Source of the DNA: Bacillus cereus
GTDB taxonomy: Bacteria > Bacillota > Bacilli > Bacillales > Bacillaceae_G
DNA: 49,578 bases
Direction of reading: 5' to 3'
Assembly (NCBI RefSeq): GCF_002584535.1
Contig: NZ_NUOT01000032.1
Coordinates: 1 to 49,578 of the forward strand
Shown here: piece after piece, positions 39,230 through 49,578 of the stretch
Layout of the letters: each line of letters starts with the position of its first letter
Position numbering within the stretch: the first letter of the stretch is position 1
Position numbers and translations under genes: made by a program
Notes under the pieces: model-generated
Seen by the model: the letters and a program-made list of their open reading frames with translations, nothing else
What the model was told of the DNA's origin: nothing
Database searches by the model: none

Positions 39230-39997
39230 TTATTTAACACCAAATAAGGCTTTTGCATTCTCTGTTGTTACTTGTGCAACCTCTTCATATGAAATTCCTT
39301 TTAAGTTTGCGATTTCTTCAGCTACAAGTTTGACATAACTTGGTTCATTTCGTTTACCGCGAAATGGATGTGGCGTTAAGTATGGACAATCTGTTTCTAT
39401 CAATAATTTTTCCATTGGGATTTCCATAGCAACTTCTTTTGGTTTCCTTGCATTTTTGAATGTTACTGGTCCTCCTAATGAGATTAAGAAGTTCATATCA
39501 ATACATTGCTTCGCTACTTCTACACTACCGCCAAAACAATGCATAATACCTCCTACCTCAGCTGCATTTTCTTCTTCTAAAATATCTATAATATCCTGTG
39601 TCGCGTCACGATTATGTATAATGATCGGTAATTTTACTTTCTTAGCTAACTGAATTTGTTTACGGAATACTTCTTTCTGTATTTCTTTTGGAGACTTGTC
39701 CCAATGGTAATCTAATCCCATTTCACCAAGAGCAACAACTTTCGGATGAGCAGCTAATTCCTCTAACCAAACTAAATGATCTTCCGTCATATCAATTGCA
39801 TCAACAGGATGCCAGCCAACTGCTGCATAAATAAAATCATATGTTTCTGCAAGTTCAATGGCCTTCTTTATTGTTATTTCATCAAACCCGACAACAACTG
39901 TATATGTAACTCCGGTTTCTTTCATTCTTGCAATGACTTCCTGTAAATCTTCTTCAAATTGCTCTGCATTTAAATGTGAATGTGTATCAAACAACAT
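39230..39997 (-). CDS. tatD: TatD-family metal-dependent deoxyribonuclease
   Basis: A TIM-barrel metal hydrolase of 255 aa, full length for the family. Metal ligands are visible: DTHSHLN (His pair), GEMGLDYHW (Glu), IIHNRDA (His), GIMHCFGG (His), and IETDCPYLTP (Asp). TatD enzymes act as 3'-5' exonucleases on DNA and can deacylate D-aminoacyl-tRNA in some relatives. AAGGAG lies before the ATG. It is downstream of metG, as in B. subtilis (yabD), and has a candidate promoter of its own. Confidence 0.95.
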   Translation of the reverse strand: MLFDTHSHLNAEQFEEDLQEVIARMKETGVTYTVVVGFDEITIKKAIELAETYDFIYAAVGWHPVDAIDMTEDHLVWLEELAAHPKVVALGEMGLDYHWDKSPKEIQKEVFRKQIQLAKKVKLPIIIHNRDATQDIIDILEEENAAEVGGIMHCFGGSVEVAKQCIDMNFLISLGGPVTFKNARKPKEVAMEIPMEKLLIETDCPYLTPHPFRGKRNEPSYVKLVAEEIANLKGISYEEVAQVTTENAKALFGVK

Positions 39998-40030
39998 GAC
40001 AAATAACTCCTTTTATTTGAAATAAATTCT

Positions 40031-40059
40031 ATCATAGGGGAAAATTACTTTCCTAACAA
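40031..40059 (-). promoter_or_regulatory. candidate tatD promoter
   Basis: Minus strand -35 TTGTTA (40054-40059), a 17-bp spacer and -10 TATGAT (40031-40036), about 34 bp before tatD and after the metG terminator. Confidence 0.55.
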
Positions 40060-40123
40060 CGTAATGACAACAATATTACAATTTTAATACAAAAAAGGGA
40101 ATTTCAGAAAGATTTCTAACAAG

Positions 40124-40162
40124 AAAAAAGATGCTCCACGAATGTTACACGTGAAACACCTC
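40124..40162 (-). terminator. metG terminator
   Basis: An imperfect stem with a CACG/CGTG core next to the loop and weaker G-U-rich pairing at the foot (40130-40140 with 40150-40162), then TTTTTT on the minus strand. It is 14 bp after the metG stop. Confidence 0.55.
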
Positions 40163-40176
40163 TTACATTGTCAAGA

Positions 40177-42192
<2,016 letters not shown>

Positions 42193-42200
42193 TTATAAAC

Positions 42201-42209
42201 AGTATATCA
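42201..42209 (-). promoter_or_regulatory. candidate metG promoter (extended -10)
   Basis: Minus strand TGATATACT: -10 TATACT (42201-42206) with TG plus one base in front. No good -35. About 42 bp before metG. Confidence 0.5.
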
Positions 42210-42411
42210 AAAACTGACGCATAAAAACGAATTAATGCTCGATTATCTTTATCATCTATTACTCATATCCCCAAAAAATATACAGTTATTTATCTGTAAT
42301 ATTGATAAAATTTAAAAATACAGTAAAATACTTGTGTAATTCTTTCATTTTCTATTATATATAAGAAGTATAAAAATCTATAATTCTTTCATAAAATATA
42401 GAATTTAAGAA

Positions 42412-42440
42412 TTGACGGAAATGTAAATGATTGGTATCAT
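42412..42440 (+). promoter_or_regulatory. abrB promoter (sigma-A)
   Basis: -35 TTGACG (42412-42417), a 17-bp spacer and -10 TATCAT (42435-42440); transcription would start near 42447. The 0A boxes lie just downstream, where Spo0A-P represses abrB in B. subtilis. Confidence 0.8.
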
Positions 42441-42456
42441 ATGTTCATAGGGTATT

Positions 42457-42474
42457 TTGTCGAAAAATGACGAA
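42457..42474 (+). promoter_or_regulatory. tandem Spo0A boxes downstream of the abrB promoter
   Basis: A perfect 0A box TTGTCGAA (42457-42464) and a second ATGACGAA (42467-42474, 6 of 8), one helical turn apart, at about +10 to +28 of the abrB transcript. This is the position of the repressing 0A sites in B. subtilis abrB. Confidence 0.85.
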
Positions 42475-42522
42475 TTAAAATATAGACTCGCGAACTTACA
42501 AAATATGAGGAGGATAACGAAT

Positions 42523-42807
42523 ATGAAATCTACTGGTATCGTTCGTAAAGTTGATGAATTAGGCCGTGTTGTAATTCCGATTGAATTACGTCGTACATTA
42601 GGTATTGCAGAAAAGGATGCTCTTGAGATTTACGTTGATGACGAAAAAATCATCCTAAAAAAATACAAACCAAACATGACTTGCCAAGTAACTGGTGAAG
42701 TATCTGATGGTAACCTTTCTTTAGCTGAAGGTAAAATTATTTTAAGCAAAGAAGGCGCTGAACAAGTTTTAAACGAACTTCAACAATATATTCAAGCAGC
42801 AAAATAA
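42523..42807 (+). CDS. abrB: transition-state regulator AbrB
   Basis: A 94-aa DNA-binding protein that represses many post-exponential genes during growth. Residues 1-50 form the swapped-hairpin domain (STGIVRKVDELGRVVIPIEL); residues 54-94 form the C-terminal oligomerisation region, with the Cys in MTCQVTGEV. The ATG at 42523 has GAGGAGG 9 bases upstream; the frame is open to a TTG in the 0A box, which cannot be the start. It is the only plus-strand gene in the window. Its targets should include spoVG to the left. Confidence 0.97.
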   Translation: MKSTGIVRKVDELGRVVIPIELRRTLGIAEKDALEIYVDDEKIILKKYKPNMTCQVTGEVSDGNLSLAEGKIILSKEGAEQVLNELQQYIQAAK

Positions 42808-42836
42808 GCTTCTCAATTATGAGAAGCTTATTTTTT
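42803..42836. terminator. bidirectional terminator shared by abrB and rsmI
   Basis: AATAAGCTTCTC (42803-42814) pairs with GAGAAGCTTATT (42821-42832) around a 6-nt loop, followed by TTTTTT on the plus strand, with an A-run giving TTTT on the minus strand as well. The abrB TAA is in the left arm and the rsmI TAA in the right arm. Confidence 0.85.
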
Positions 42837-43703
42837 ATCGACATGATAGATTTGATATACGTCTCGTTTCGACAAATCTCGATCTTTCGCAACTTTTTTA
42901 ATTGCATCCTTTGAAGGCATTCCTTGATCGTTTATGTAATGCTCGATATGATCGTATACTGATATAACTTCCCACCATTGTTCCTCTACAGCAGCTTCCT
43001 CTTTTGACCCGGATACTAATATACAAAATTCACCACGAACTTCATTTTGTTTTGTCCACTCAATCGCTTCTTCTACCGATCCACGAATAAATTCTTCAAA
43101 TTTCTTTGTTAACTCCCGGCACAATACAATCTCTCTATTTCCAAGTACTTCTTTCATAGAAATTAGCGTATCATCTAACCGATGTGGCGCTTCATAAAAC
43201 ATCATTGTAGTTGGAACATAGCGAAGTTTTTCTAATTCCGCTTTACGTTCTTTTTTATTTCTTTGTAAAAATCCATAAAAGTAGAAATGTCTCGTTTCTA
43301 ATCCTGATGCAATTAAAGCTGTAAGGGCAGCGTTTGCCCCAGGAAGTGGAATAACATGATATTGCTCCTCTACAGCTGCCACAACAATGTCGTAACCTGG
43401 ATCAGAAATACATGGCATACCTGCATCACTTACAAGAGCTACTGTTTTTCCATCTTCTAGCTTATCTAAAATTTTCTGTCCGCTTACTTCCTTATTATGC
43501 TCATGGTAACTCATAACTGGTGTTTCAATTTCAAAATAGTTACAAAGCTTTTTCGTCTGCCGCGTATCTTCAGCAGCAATGATATCAGCCTCTTTCAATA
43601 TCCGAATTGAGCGAAACGTCATATCTTCTAAATTCCCAATAGGTGTTGGAACTAAATATAAAACTCCCTTTTCATTTGCTTGAAAGCTTTTTTGCTGCCA
43701 CAT
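42828..43703 (-). CDS. rsmI: 16S rRNA 2'-O-ribose C1402 methyltransferase
   Basis: Methylates the 2'-O of C1402 in the decoding centre. The 291-aa TP-methylase-type protein has LVPTPIGNLEDMTFRSI, ADIIAAEDTRQTKKL, SDAGMPCISDPGY and PGANAALTALIASGL in order, all RsmI signatures. AGGAG lies 6 bases before the ATG. The start overlaps yazA by 32 bases in another frame, so translation is linked. The C-terminal HemiM-like helix region is present. It converges on abrB. Confidence 0.96.
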   Translation of the reverse strand: MWQQKSFQANEKGVLYLVPTPIGNLEDMTFRSIRILKEADIIAAEDTRQTKKLCNYFEIETPVMSYHEHNKEVSGQKILDKLEDGKTVALVSDAGMPCISDPGYDIVVAAVEEQYHVIPLPGANAALTALIASGLETRHFYFYGFLQRNKKERKAELEKLRYVPTTMMFYEAPHRLDDTLISMKEVLGNREIVLCRELTKKFEEFIRGSVEEAIEWTKQNEVRGEFCILVSGSKEEAAVEEQWWEVISVYDHIEHYINDQGMPSKDAIKKVAKDRDLSKRDVYQIYHVDKK

Positions 43704-43962
43704 AGCGTTCTCCTTTTTGCATATATGCTTCTTTTTCTTTTCGCATTAACTGTTTAAAATGATATTCAGCTTGCATAGCTGTCCTTTTCTCTTCATGAAC
43801 CTCTACATATTTTAAAGTGACAGGAAGCCTAGCACGAGTATAACGAGCTCCCTTACCACTATTATGAGTTTGAATCCGTTTCTCTAAATTATTTGTATAT
43901 CCTGCGTAATAACTTCTATCTGCACATTCCACTACATAAAAATAATGTTTATTCTTCTCCAT
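43672..43962 (-). CDS. yazA: GIY-YIG domain protein (UPF0213, YazA)
   Basis: A 96-aa single-domain GIY-YIG protein: [19 protein letters not shown] carries the tyrosine pairs, and [20 protein letters not shown] holds the conserved Arg and His. Such proteins are nuclease-like; a cellular role for YazA is unknown. The ATG at 43962 lies inside the end of trmN6 (14-bp overlap), and the nearest AGGAG is 16 bases away, so it probably relies on translational coupling. It overlaps rsmI by 32 bases at its other end. Confidence 0.9.
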   Translation of the reverse strand: MEKNKHYFYVVECADRSYYAGYTNNLEKRIQTHNSGKGARYTRARLPVTLKYVEVHEEKRTAMQAEYHFKQLMRKEKEAYMQKGERYVAAKKLSSK

Positions 43963-44689
43963 ATAAAATCGAACGAAGCTCCTTTGTATACTCATTATTT
44001 TTCTCATACACAAAAAGAGGCGGTAAAATTTTTAAATCTGCATTTCCATCTTTAATTCCTTCTATCAATAGCGTATTTGCTTCTTTTCCCGCCTTTGGAT
44101 ATACAAACTGCATACGTTTCGGTTCAATCTTATACTTCCTCATTAGTGTTACAATATCAAGTAATCGACCTGGGCGATGAACAAACGCTACCTTACCACC
44201 TTGCTTTACAAGCTGACTACTAGCATATACGACATCCTCTAATGTACACATAATTTCATGACGAGCTATTGCTAAATGCTCGTTAATGTTTTTCTCAGAT
44301 GCCTTTGGCGTTTGAAAATATGGCGGATTACATGTTACCACATCGTATTGATGGCGCCCCAGCCGCTCTGGCATATCCTTTAAGTCTCCATGAATTAACT
44401 GAATTCTTTCTTCTAGCTTGTTATACTGGATGCTCCTTATTCCCATATCATACAAGCGTTCTTGAATTTCTACTCCTGTAATATTTCCTTTCGTTCTTGT
44501 ACTTAATAAAAGCGGAATAACAGCATTTCCTGTACATAAATCAATCAAATTTCCCTTTTGAATCGGAACCCACGCAAAATTTGCAAGTAACACTGCGTCT
44601 AAAGAAAAATTAAACACAGATGGACTTTGAATAATTTTCATTTCTTCTGCTAGTAAATAATCTAAACGTTCATCTTCATATAAGTGCAT
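43949..44689 (-). CDS. trmN6: tRNA1(Val) A37 N6-methyltransferase family protein (YabB)
   Basis: A 246-aa Rossmann methyltransferase. [18 protein letters not shown] is the SAM loop and [11 protein letters not shown] the NPPY catalytic motif of amino-methylating enzymes. The E. coli homologue (TrmN6/YfiC) makes m6A37 in tRNA1-Val; the exact tRNA target in Bacillus is less sure. The ATG at 44689 has AAAGGA about 8 bases upstream; a TTG two codons earlier is less likely. It is the first gene of the trmN6-yazA-rsmI run. Confidence 0.9.
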   Translation of the reverse strand: MHLYEDERLDYLLAEEMKIIQSPSVFNFSLDAVLLANFAWVPIQKGNLIDLCTGNAVIPLLLSTRTKGNITGVEIQERLYDMGIRSIQYNKLEERIQLIHGDLKDMPERLGRHQYDVVTCNPPYFQTPKASEKNINEHLAIARHEIMCTLEDVVYASSQLVKQGGKVAFVHRPGRLLDIVTLMRKYKIEPKRMQFVYPKAGKEANTLLIEGIKDGNADLKILPPLFVYEKNNEYTKELRSILYGEE

Positions 44690-44783
44690 ATACAATTTCC
44701 TTTCTTATACTTAACCTACCCTATTTGATCCCCTATTCATGTAAAAGTAAGACCCCTTTCATCTTATCTTTACTCTCATGTAT

Positions 44784-44819
44784 AAAAAATTACCTTTCCA
44801 ATATATTGGAAAGGTAATT

Positions 44820-44820
<1 letters not shown>
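44784..44820 (-). terminator. yabA terminator
   Basis: A 34-nt perfect palindrome (44787-44820; core CCTTTCCAATATATTGGAAA is part of it), followed on the minus strand by TTTTTTATA. It starts at the yabA stop codon. Confidence 0.9.
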
Positions 44821-46012
<1,192 letters not shown>

Positions 46013-46017
46013 AACGG

Positions 46018-47001
46018 TCATCCCTCCTGCAACCGCAACACTAACTGTTCGAACACAAGCTGCGCATTTACATTAGCGTTGATTCTATTTTTTGCTTCTA
46101 ATATATTAAAAAGAGCTGATACAATGCGCTTTTGAGCGTAGGAGAAAGAATGAAACATCTCCTTTTGATCTTGAAAGACCAAACGATCTTCCTCTCCTAG
46201 TTGAACATATAATAAATCCTTATAAATAAGGAGTAACATATCTAAACCTTGTTGTAATTGTTCCTTCTCTCCAAAGTGTTTCCCCCACTTTTCTTGTACA
46301 AAAAAAAGAGAGGCTGTATCTTTTTCGAGCGCTTCACATAATTTTATCACTAAAGCTCGTGCTTGTGCAAACCATTCATCATTGCAAAGTAATAATGCTT
46401 CCTCAAAACTATTCGTAAGCTGCGAGGCAAGAGTAGATAAAGAAATTGCAATTCCCTCCTCCTGTAATCTCTCAATTAAAGATTCCGTAGAAAGAGGCCT
46501 AAATGTAACAACTTGGCAGCGCGATAAAATAGTATTTAAAATTTGGTGGCTTTGTTCAGTAAGTAAAATAGCCGTTGTATCGCTACTTGGTTCTTCTAAA
46601 AATTTCAATAAGGTATTAGCAGCATTTGCTGTCATTCGATCTGCGTGCTCAATAATATACACCTTTTTATTTGCCTCTAAACCTGTTTTTGAAAACTCTT
46701 CCTGTAAATCATGAATTTGTTGTTTTTTAATAGATAATCCATCTGGTTTTACGACATGTAAATTAGGATGGTTACCCGAATCAATCCGGCGGCAATTCGT
46801 ACATGTATGACACGGCTCTATACCATCTCTTTGTATACAAAGAAAACTTTTTGCCATTTGAATTGCCGTTTCATATTTTCCGGTTCCTTTTGCACCTTCT
46901 AACAAATAAGCGTGGGATATACGCTCTTTTGCAATACTATTCATCAACATTTTTACACCAATGGGCTGTATAGCAGATAGCTGCTCCCACGTCCTTGTCA
47001 T
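46018..47001 (-). CDS. holB: DNA polymerase III delta' subunit
   Basis: Clamp-loader subunit that helps open the sliding clamp. The 327-aa AAA+ protein has a Walker-A-like GAKGTGKYETA, a zinc module C-x8-C-x2-C-x2-C (CIQRDGIEPCHTCTNC), VYIIEHADRMTANAANTLLKFLEEP as Walker B and sensor region (partial), and the ILSRCQVVTFRPL SRC motif. The C-terminal collar region is poorly conserved as usual. It lies 35 bp after tmk with no darA or yaaR gene between, unlike B. subtilis. Confidence 0.95.
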   Translation of the reverse strand: MTRTWEQLSAIQPIGVKMLMNSIAKERISHAYLLEGAKGTGKYETAIQMAKSFLCIQRDGIEPCHTCTNCRRIDSGNHPNLHVVKPDGLSIKKQQIHDLQEEFSKTGLEANKKVYIIEHADRMTANAANTLLKFLEEPSSDTTAILLTEQSHQILNTILSRCQVVTFRPLSTESLIERLQEEGIAISLSTLASQLTNSFEEALLLCNDEWFAQARALVIKLCEALEKDTASLFFVQEKWGKHFGEKEQLQQGLDMLLLIYKDLLYVQLGEEDRLVFQDQKEMFHSFSYAQKRIVSALFNILEAKNRINANVNAQLVFEQLVLRLQEG

Positions 47002-47036
47002 AATGCATACCTCACTTGTTTTATACTTTCCTTCTA

Positions 47037-47663
47037 TTATAACAACTTATCTTCTATAAGCTGAACAACTTCTTCCACAATCTTTTCCATTGGTTGATCT
47101 GCATTCACAACAACTATACGATCTGAGAAACGATCTATAACCTGTAAATAGCCTTCACGTACGCGCTTATGGAAAGTGATGCTTTCCATATCTAAACGAT
47201 TTACTTCACGATTATCATCTTTTTCAATGCGTGCTAATCCCACTTCAGGCTCAATGTCTAAATAAATCGTCAAGCTAGGCATACAGTCTTCTGTTGCAAA
47301 CCGATTAATTTCAAATACTTTATCAATACCTAGTCCTCTTGCATAACCTTGATAAGCAAGTGAACTGTCAATAAAACGATCACATAATACAAGATAATTT
47401 CTCTCCAAAGCTGGTATAACTTTTTCTACTAAATGCTGTCTACGTGCTGCAGCATATAATAATGCCTCTGTACGTGCTTCCATCATCGTATACTCTTGTT
47501 TGTGTAAGATTGCTCGAATCTCTTCTGAAATCGCAATACCACCAGGTTCCCTTGTTGCCATTACTTTTTGTTCTTTCTTTTCAAAGTACGGCAATAACTT
47601 TGTAATTAATGTTGATTTACCCGAACCTTCTGGCCCTTCAATTGTTACAAATAATCCCTTCAT
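47037..47663 (-). CDS. tmk: thymidylate kinase
   Basis: Phosphorylates dTMP to dTDP. The 208-aa P-loop kinase has GPEGSGKST at residues 10-18, the DRX motif in [18 protein letters not shown], and TREPGG for substrate binding. It is 1 bp after the stop of the decarboxylase gene and probably translated from the same mRNA. Ribosome site is AGGTTTTAGGATG-like and modest, in keeping with coupling. Confidence 0.96.
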   Translation of the reverse strand: MKGLFVTIEGPEGSGKSTLITKLLPYFEKKEQKVMATREPGGIAISEEIRAILHKQEYTMMEARTEALLYAAARRQHLVEKVIPALERNYLVLCDRFIDSSLAYQGYARGLGIDKVFEINRFATEDCMPSLTIYLDIEPEVGLARIEKDDNREVNRLDMESITFHKRVREGYLQVIDRFSDRIVVVNADQPMEKIVEEVVQLIEDKLL

Positions 47664-47664
47664 C

Positions 47665-49086
47665 CTAAAACCTACTTTCTATATCATACACATTCATATA
47701 TTGTACATTTCCTTGAAAACGAGCACCGATTTCTTCTAAATAAGAAATTTGTTCTATGTGTGCTGTAGTAATTTTTTCTCCATACATAAGTAATGGAATG
47801 CCTGGTGGATATGGAATAACCATATCTGCTGCAATCATCCCAGTAGCTTCTTGTAAAGGTACAACTTTTTTCTTATATTTACCTAGTTGCTTATAAGTAA
47901 ATGGTAAAGACGAAAAGGCTCCCTTATAAGTATACCGAATAGATGGTATCTTGTCTGTTACCGTATAGTTACCTAATGCTAATCGTATTACTTCTATCGC
48001 TTTTATATACTGCTCATTCACTTGCAATGGTAAAATAAATAAAACATTATATGGATCAGCCATTTCTGCATATATACCTATTTTTTCAAATATAGATTGT
48101 AATTCATATCCAGATAACTCACAGCGCGTTTGAACTGTAACCTTCAGTTCATCCTGCAAAGGATACTGTAAAACAGCAATTTGTGGAATGCTCTGCAATT
48201 CCTTTCTAAATCGCCTCGCAAACTCCACAATTTTATGACAACCTTTCTCTTTCATATTTGCTAATGCAAAGCGAGCTACATCTAGTGAAGCCATAATCGG
48301 ATAAGACGGACTGCTAGATTGTAACATACTTAAATAAGAGGAAACTTTTTCTTCATGAACTAAATCACTATTGATATGTAAATAAGAACCCATCGTCATA
48401 GCGGGTAATGTTTTATGCGCTGAGTGTACCACTATATCAGCACCATATTCTAATGCCGACTTCGGAAATGGCTCTCCTATACAAAAATGGGCTCCATGTG
48501 CCTCATCTACTAAAACAGGAATTTTATGTGCGTGTGCACACATAATACTTTCCTTTAAATCAACTCCCATACCATAATAATTAGGATGTGTTAAAATCAA
48601 TGCCTTTGCTTCTGGATATTGTTTAACAGCCCTCTTAATAACCTCATGCTGAACTCCAACTGGTACACCATATAATTCATCAATCCAAGGCTCTAAAAAT
48701 ACCGGATTCACTCCAGCTAACTTTAAGCCGTTGATAATAGACTTGTGGCAATTTCTTTGCACAAGAACAATATCATTCTCCTCACAACATGATAAAATCA
48801 TTGTTAAATTTCCAACTGTAGAACCATTAACTAAAAAATGACTCTTTTTCACATTATATACATCAGCCAATAACTGCTGTGCTTCATTTATACATTCAAA
48901 TGGACTATGCAAATCATCTAATCCTGTTAATTCTGTTACGTCAATAGACAGTACTTCATTAAAACCTGCTTGTGCCTGTTCCGGAAAATTCAAACCATTT
49001 TTATGTCCTGGAACATGTAAAGATAAAGGTTTTTTATCTTTAAAATGAATTAATGCTTCATATAACGGTATTTGATTTTGATTCAT
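47665..49086 (-). CDS. yaaO: PLP-dependent Orn/Lys/Arg decarboxylase-family protein (YaaO-like)
   Basis: A 473-aa fold type I PLP enzyme. LHVPGHKNG near residue 24, [37 protein letters not shown] and the PLP lysine in [16 protein letters not shown] give the family. The group includes arginine and lysine decarboxylases, but the substrate of the yaaO type is not established. I chose ATG at 49086, with AGGAAGAG 6 bases upstream; ATGs two and eight codons earlier are badly spaced. It lies between csfB and tmk. A TATAAT (about 49113-49118, minus strand) upstream lacks a good -35. Confidence 0.9.
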   Translation of the reverse strand: MNQNQIPLYEALIHFKDKKPLSLHVPGHKNGLNFPEQAQAGFNEVLSIDVTELTGLDDLHSPFECINEAQQLLADVYNVKKSHFLVNGSTVGNLTMILSCCEENDIVLVQRNCHKSIINGLKLAGVNPVFLEPWIDELYGVPVGVQHEVIKRAVKQYPEAKALILTHPNYYGMGVDLKESIMCAHAHKIPVLVDEAHGAHFCIGEPFPKSALEYGADIVVHSAHKTLPAMTMGSYLHINSDLVHEEKVSSYLSMLQSSSPSYPIMASLDVARFALANMKEKGCHKIVEFARRFRKELQSIPQIAVLQYPLQDELKVTVQTRCELSGYELQSIFEKIGIYAEMADPYNVLFILPLQVNEQYIKAIEVIRLALGNYTVTDKIPSIRYTYKGAFSSLPFTYKQLGKYKKKVVPLQEATGMIAADMVIPYPPGIPLLMYGEKITTAHIEQISYLEEIGARFQGNVQYMNVYDIESRF

Positions 49087-49140
49087 GTTCATCTCTTCCT
49101 TACTTTTCATTCACTACCTATTATACAGAGATATCTGGAC

Positions 49141-49169
49141 AAAAAAAAATAATAGGCATAGTGCCTATT
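49141..49169 (-). terminator. csfB terminator
   Basis: AATAGGCA (49151-49158) with TGCCTATT (49162-49169), a 3-nt loop, then ATTTTTTTTT on the minus strand. It begins at the csfB stop codon. Confidence 0.85.
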
Positions 49170-49348
49170 TATGAATATGATATTTGAATTTTTCGCAGTT
49201 GTTGTAAATAGTATATATATTTAGGATTATTCGTTTCAGTTTCCACCATGTCCCGTTCACAATCATCACATATAAAATTCATGTGTACATGTATACCATC
49301 ATTTTTCCTATTTTCACATATAATGCAAACCTCATTTTTTGTCTCCAT
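49169..49348 (-). CDS. csfB: anti-sigma factor CsfB (Gin)
   Basis: A 59-aa cysteine-rich protein: VCIICENRK near the start and FICDDCERDM in the middle give two CxxC pairs for zinc, followed by a helical tail (YIYYLQQLRKIQ). In B. subtilis Gin, made under sigma-F in the forespore, blocks sigma-G until engulfment ends and also inhibits sigma-E. AAGGAG lies 6 bases before the ATG. Its position next to yaaO is conserved. I could not find a full sigma-F promoter: GCATA (a good -35) lies about 80 bp upstream, but the -10 is poor. Confidence 0.9.
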   Translation of the reverse strand: METKNEVCIICENRKNDGIHVHMNFICDDCERDMVETETNNPKYIYYLQQLRKIQISYS

Positions 49349-49578
49349 ATGTTTCTCCTTATCACTTTCTTCTAAATGAAAATGATGTAGGATATTTCCC
49401 CCTCTCCATTTTGAATTTAAATATGCTTATCCCTATTCCTTGACACTTTTTCGAAAAATATACATCGTTTAGTTATATACATATGATATGAATCTAATTT
49501 GGGCAGTGTGTTTGTCACTTACATAATATAATCTTTTTATTATCATCTCACTTTAAAGTACAAAAAAAGCACGAGTCA
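49349..49578. other. right-edge intergenic region
   Basis: 230 bp of A/T-rich DNA upstream of csfB. No gene is seen. It must hold the csfB promoter. The A-run and GCACGAGTCA at the very edge (49561-49578) look like one half of a minus-strand terminator of the next gene, cut by the window end. Confidence 0.4.

Noticed and set aside
42457-42522. N-terminal extension of AbrB
   Set aside because: The TTG lies in the 0A box, only about 10 bp after the transcript start. The internal ATG has a good ribosome site and gives the standard 94-aa AbrB.
43949-44013. longer start for yazA inside trmN6
   Set aside because: The extra residues are not part of the GIY-YIG family, and known relatives start at the internal Met at 43962.

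Overview
The window is a slice of the origin-proximal core chromosome of a Bacillus cereus-group bacterium, read in reverse of its usual direction. The evidence is low G+C, Bacillus-type start codons and ribosome sites, proteins that look like B. cereus/B. anthracis orthologues throughout, and the conserved Bacillus order from csfB to lysS. Several proteins (FolP, PabB, TilS, PurR) seem to differ noticeably from the B. anthracis forms as I remember them, so a less closely related member of the group is likely. The species cannot be fixed by eye.

Layout, left to right. Positions 1-170 hold the tandem promoters and leader of a ribosomal RNA operon whose 16S gene lies beyond the left edge. Then, all on the minus strand: lysS; dusB; a folate/PABA operon (pabB-pabA-pabC-folP-folB-folK plus a small HTH gene); cysK; hslO and coaX; ftsH, hpt and tilS; spoIIE; tRNA-Glu and tRNA-Met; the S1-domain gene yabR; divIC-yabQ-yabP-rqcP-mazG-yabM; spoVT; mfd; fin; pth; prs-glmU; spoVG; ridA; purR; ispE; sspF; veg; yabG; rsmA-rnmV; yabE; tatD; metG. 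abrB is the only plus-strand gene. After it come rsmI-yazA-trmN6, yabA-ricT-holB, tmk, a yaaO-type PLP decarboxylase and csfB. The replication origin should lie beyond the right edge, and almost all genes are oriented away from it.

The region mixes housekeeping (translation, tRNA modification, folate, cysteine, CoA, PRPP and UDP-GlcNAc synthesis, replication clamp loading, transcription-coupled repair) with sporulation regulators. Readable promoters cover much of the sporulation cascade: Spo0A-type sigma-A at spoIIE (21-bp spacer) and abrB (0A boxes), sigma-H at spoVG, sigma-F/G at fin, sigma-G at spoVT and sspF, a sigma-E -10 at yabP, and sigma-K at yabG. Most transcription units end in clear intrinsic terminators.

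No mobile element, prophage, CRISPR array, broken gene or clearly foreign island was seen. The structures worth a second look are small: a 57-bp imperfect hairpin between purR and ridA, a palindrome on the cysK -35 box, a plus-strand terminator-like hairpin among the rRNA promoters, and the absence of darA/yaaR between tmk and holB and of yacD between hslO and cysK. I found no convincing undescribed multi-gene system.
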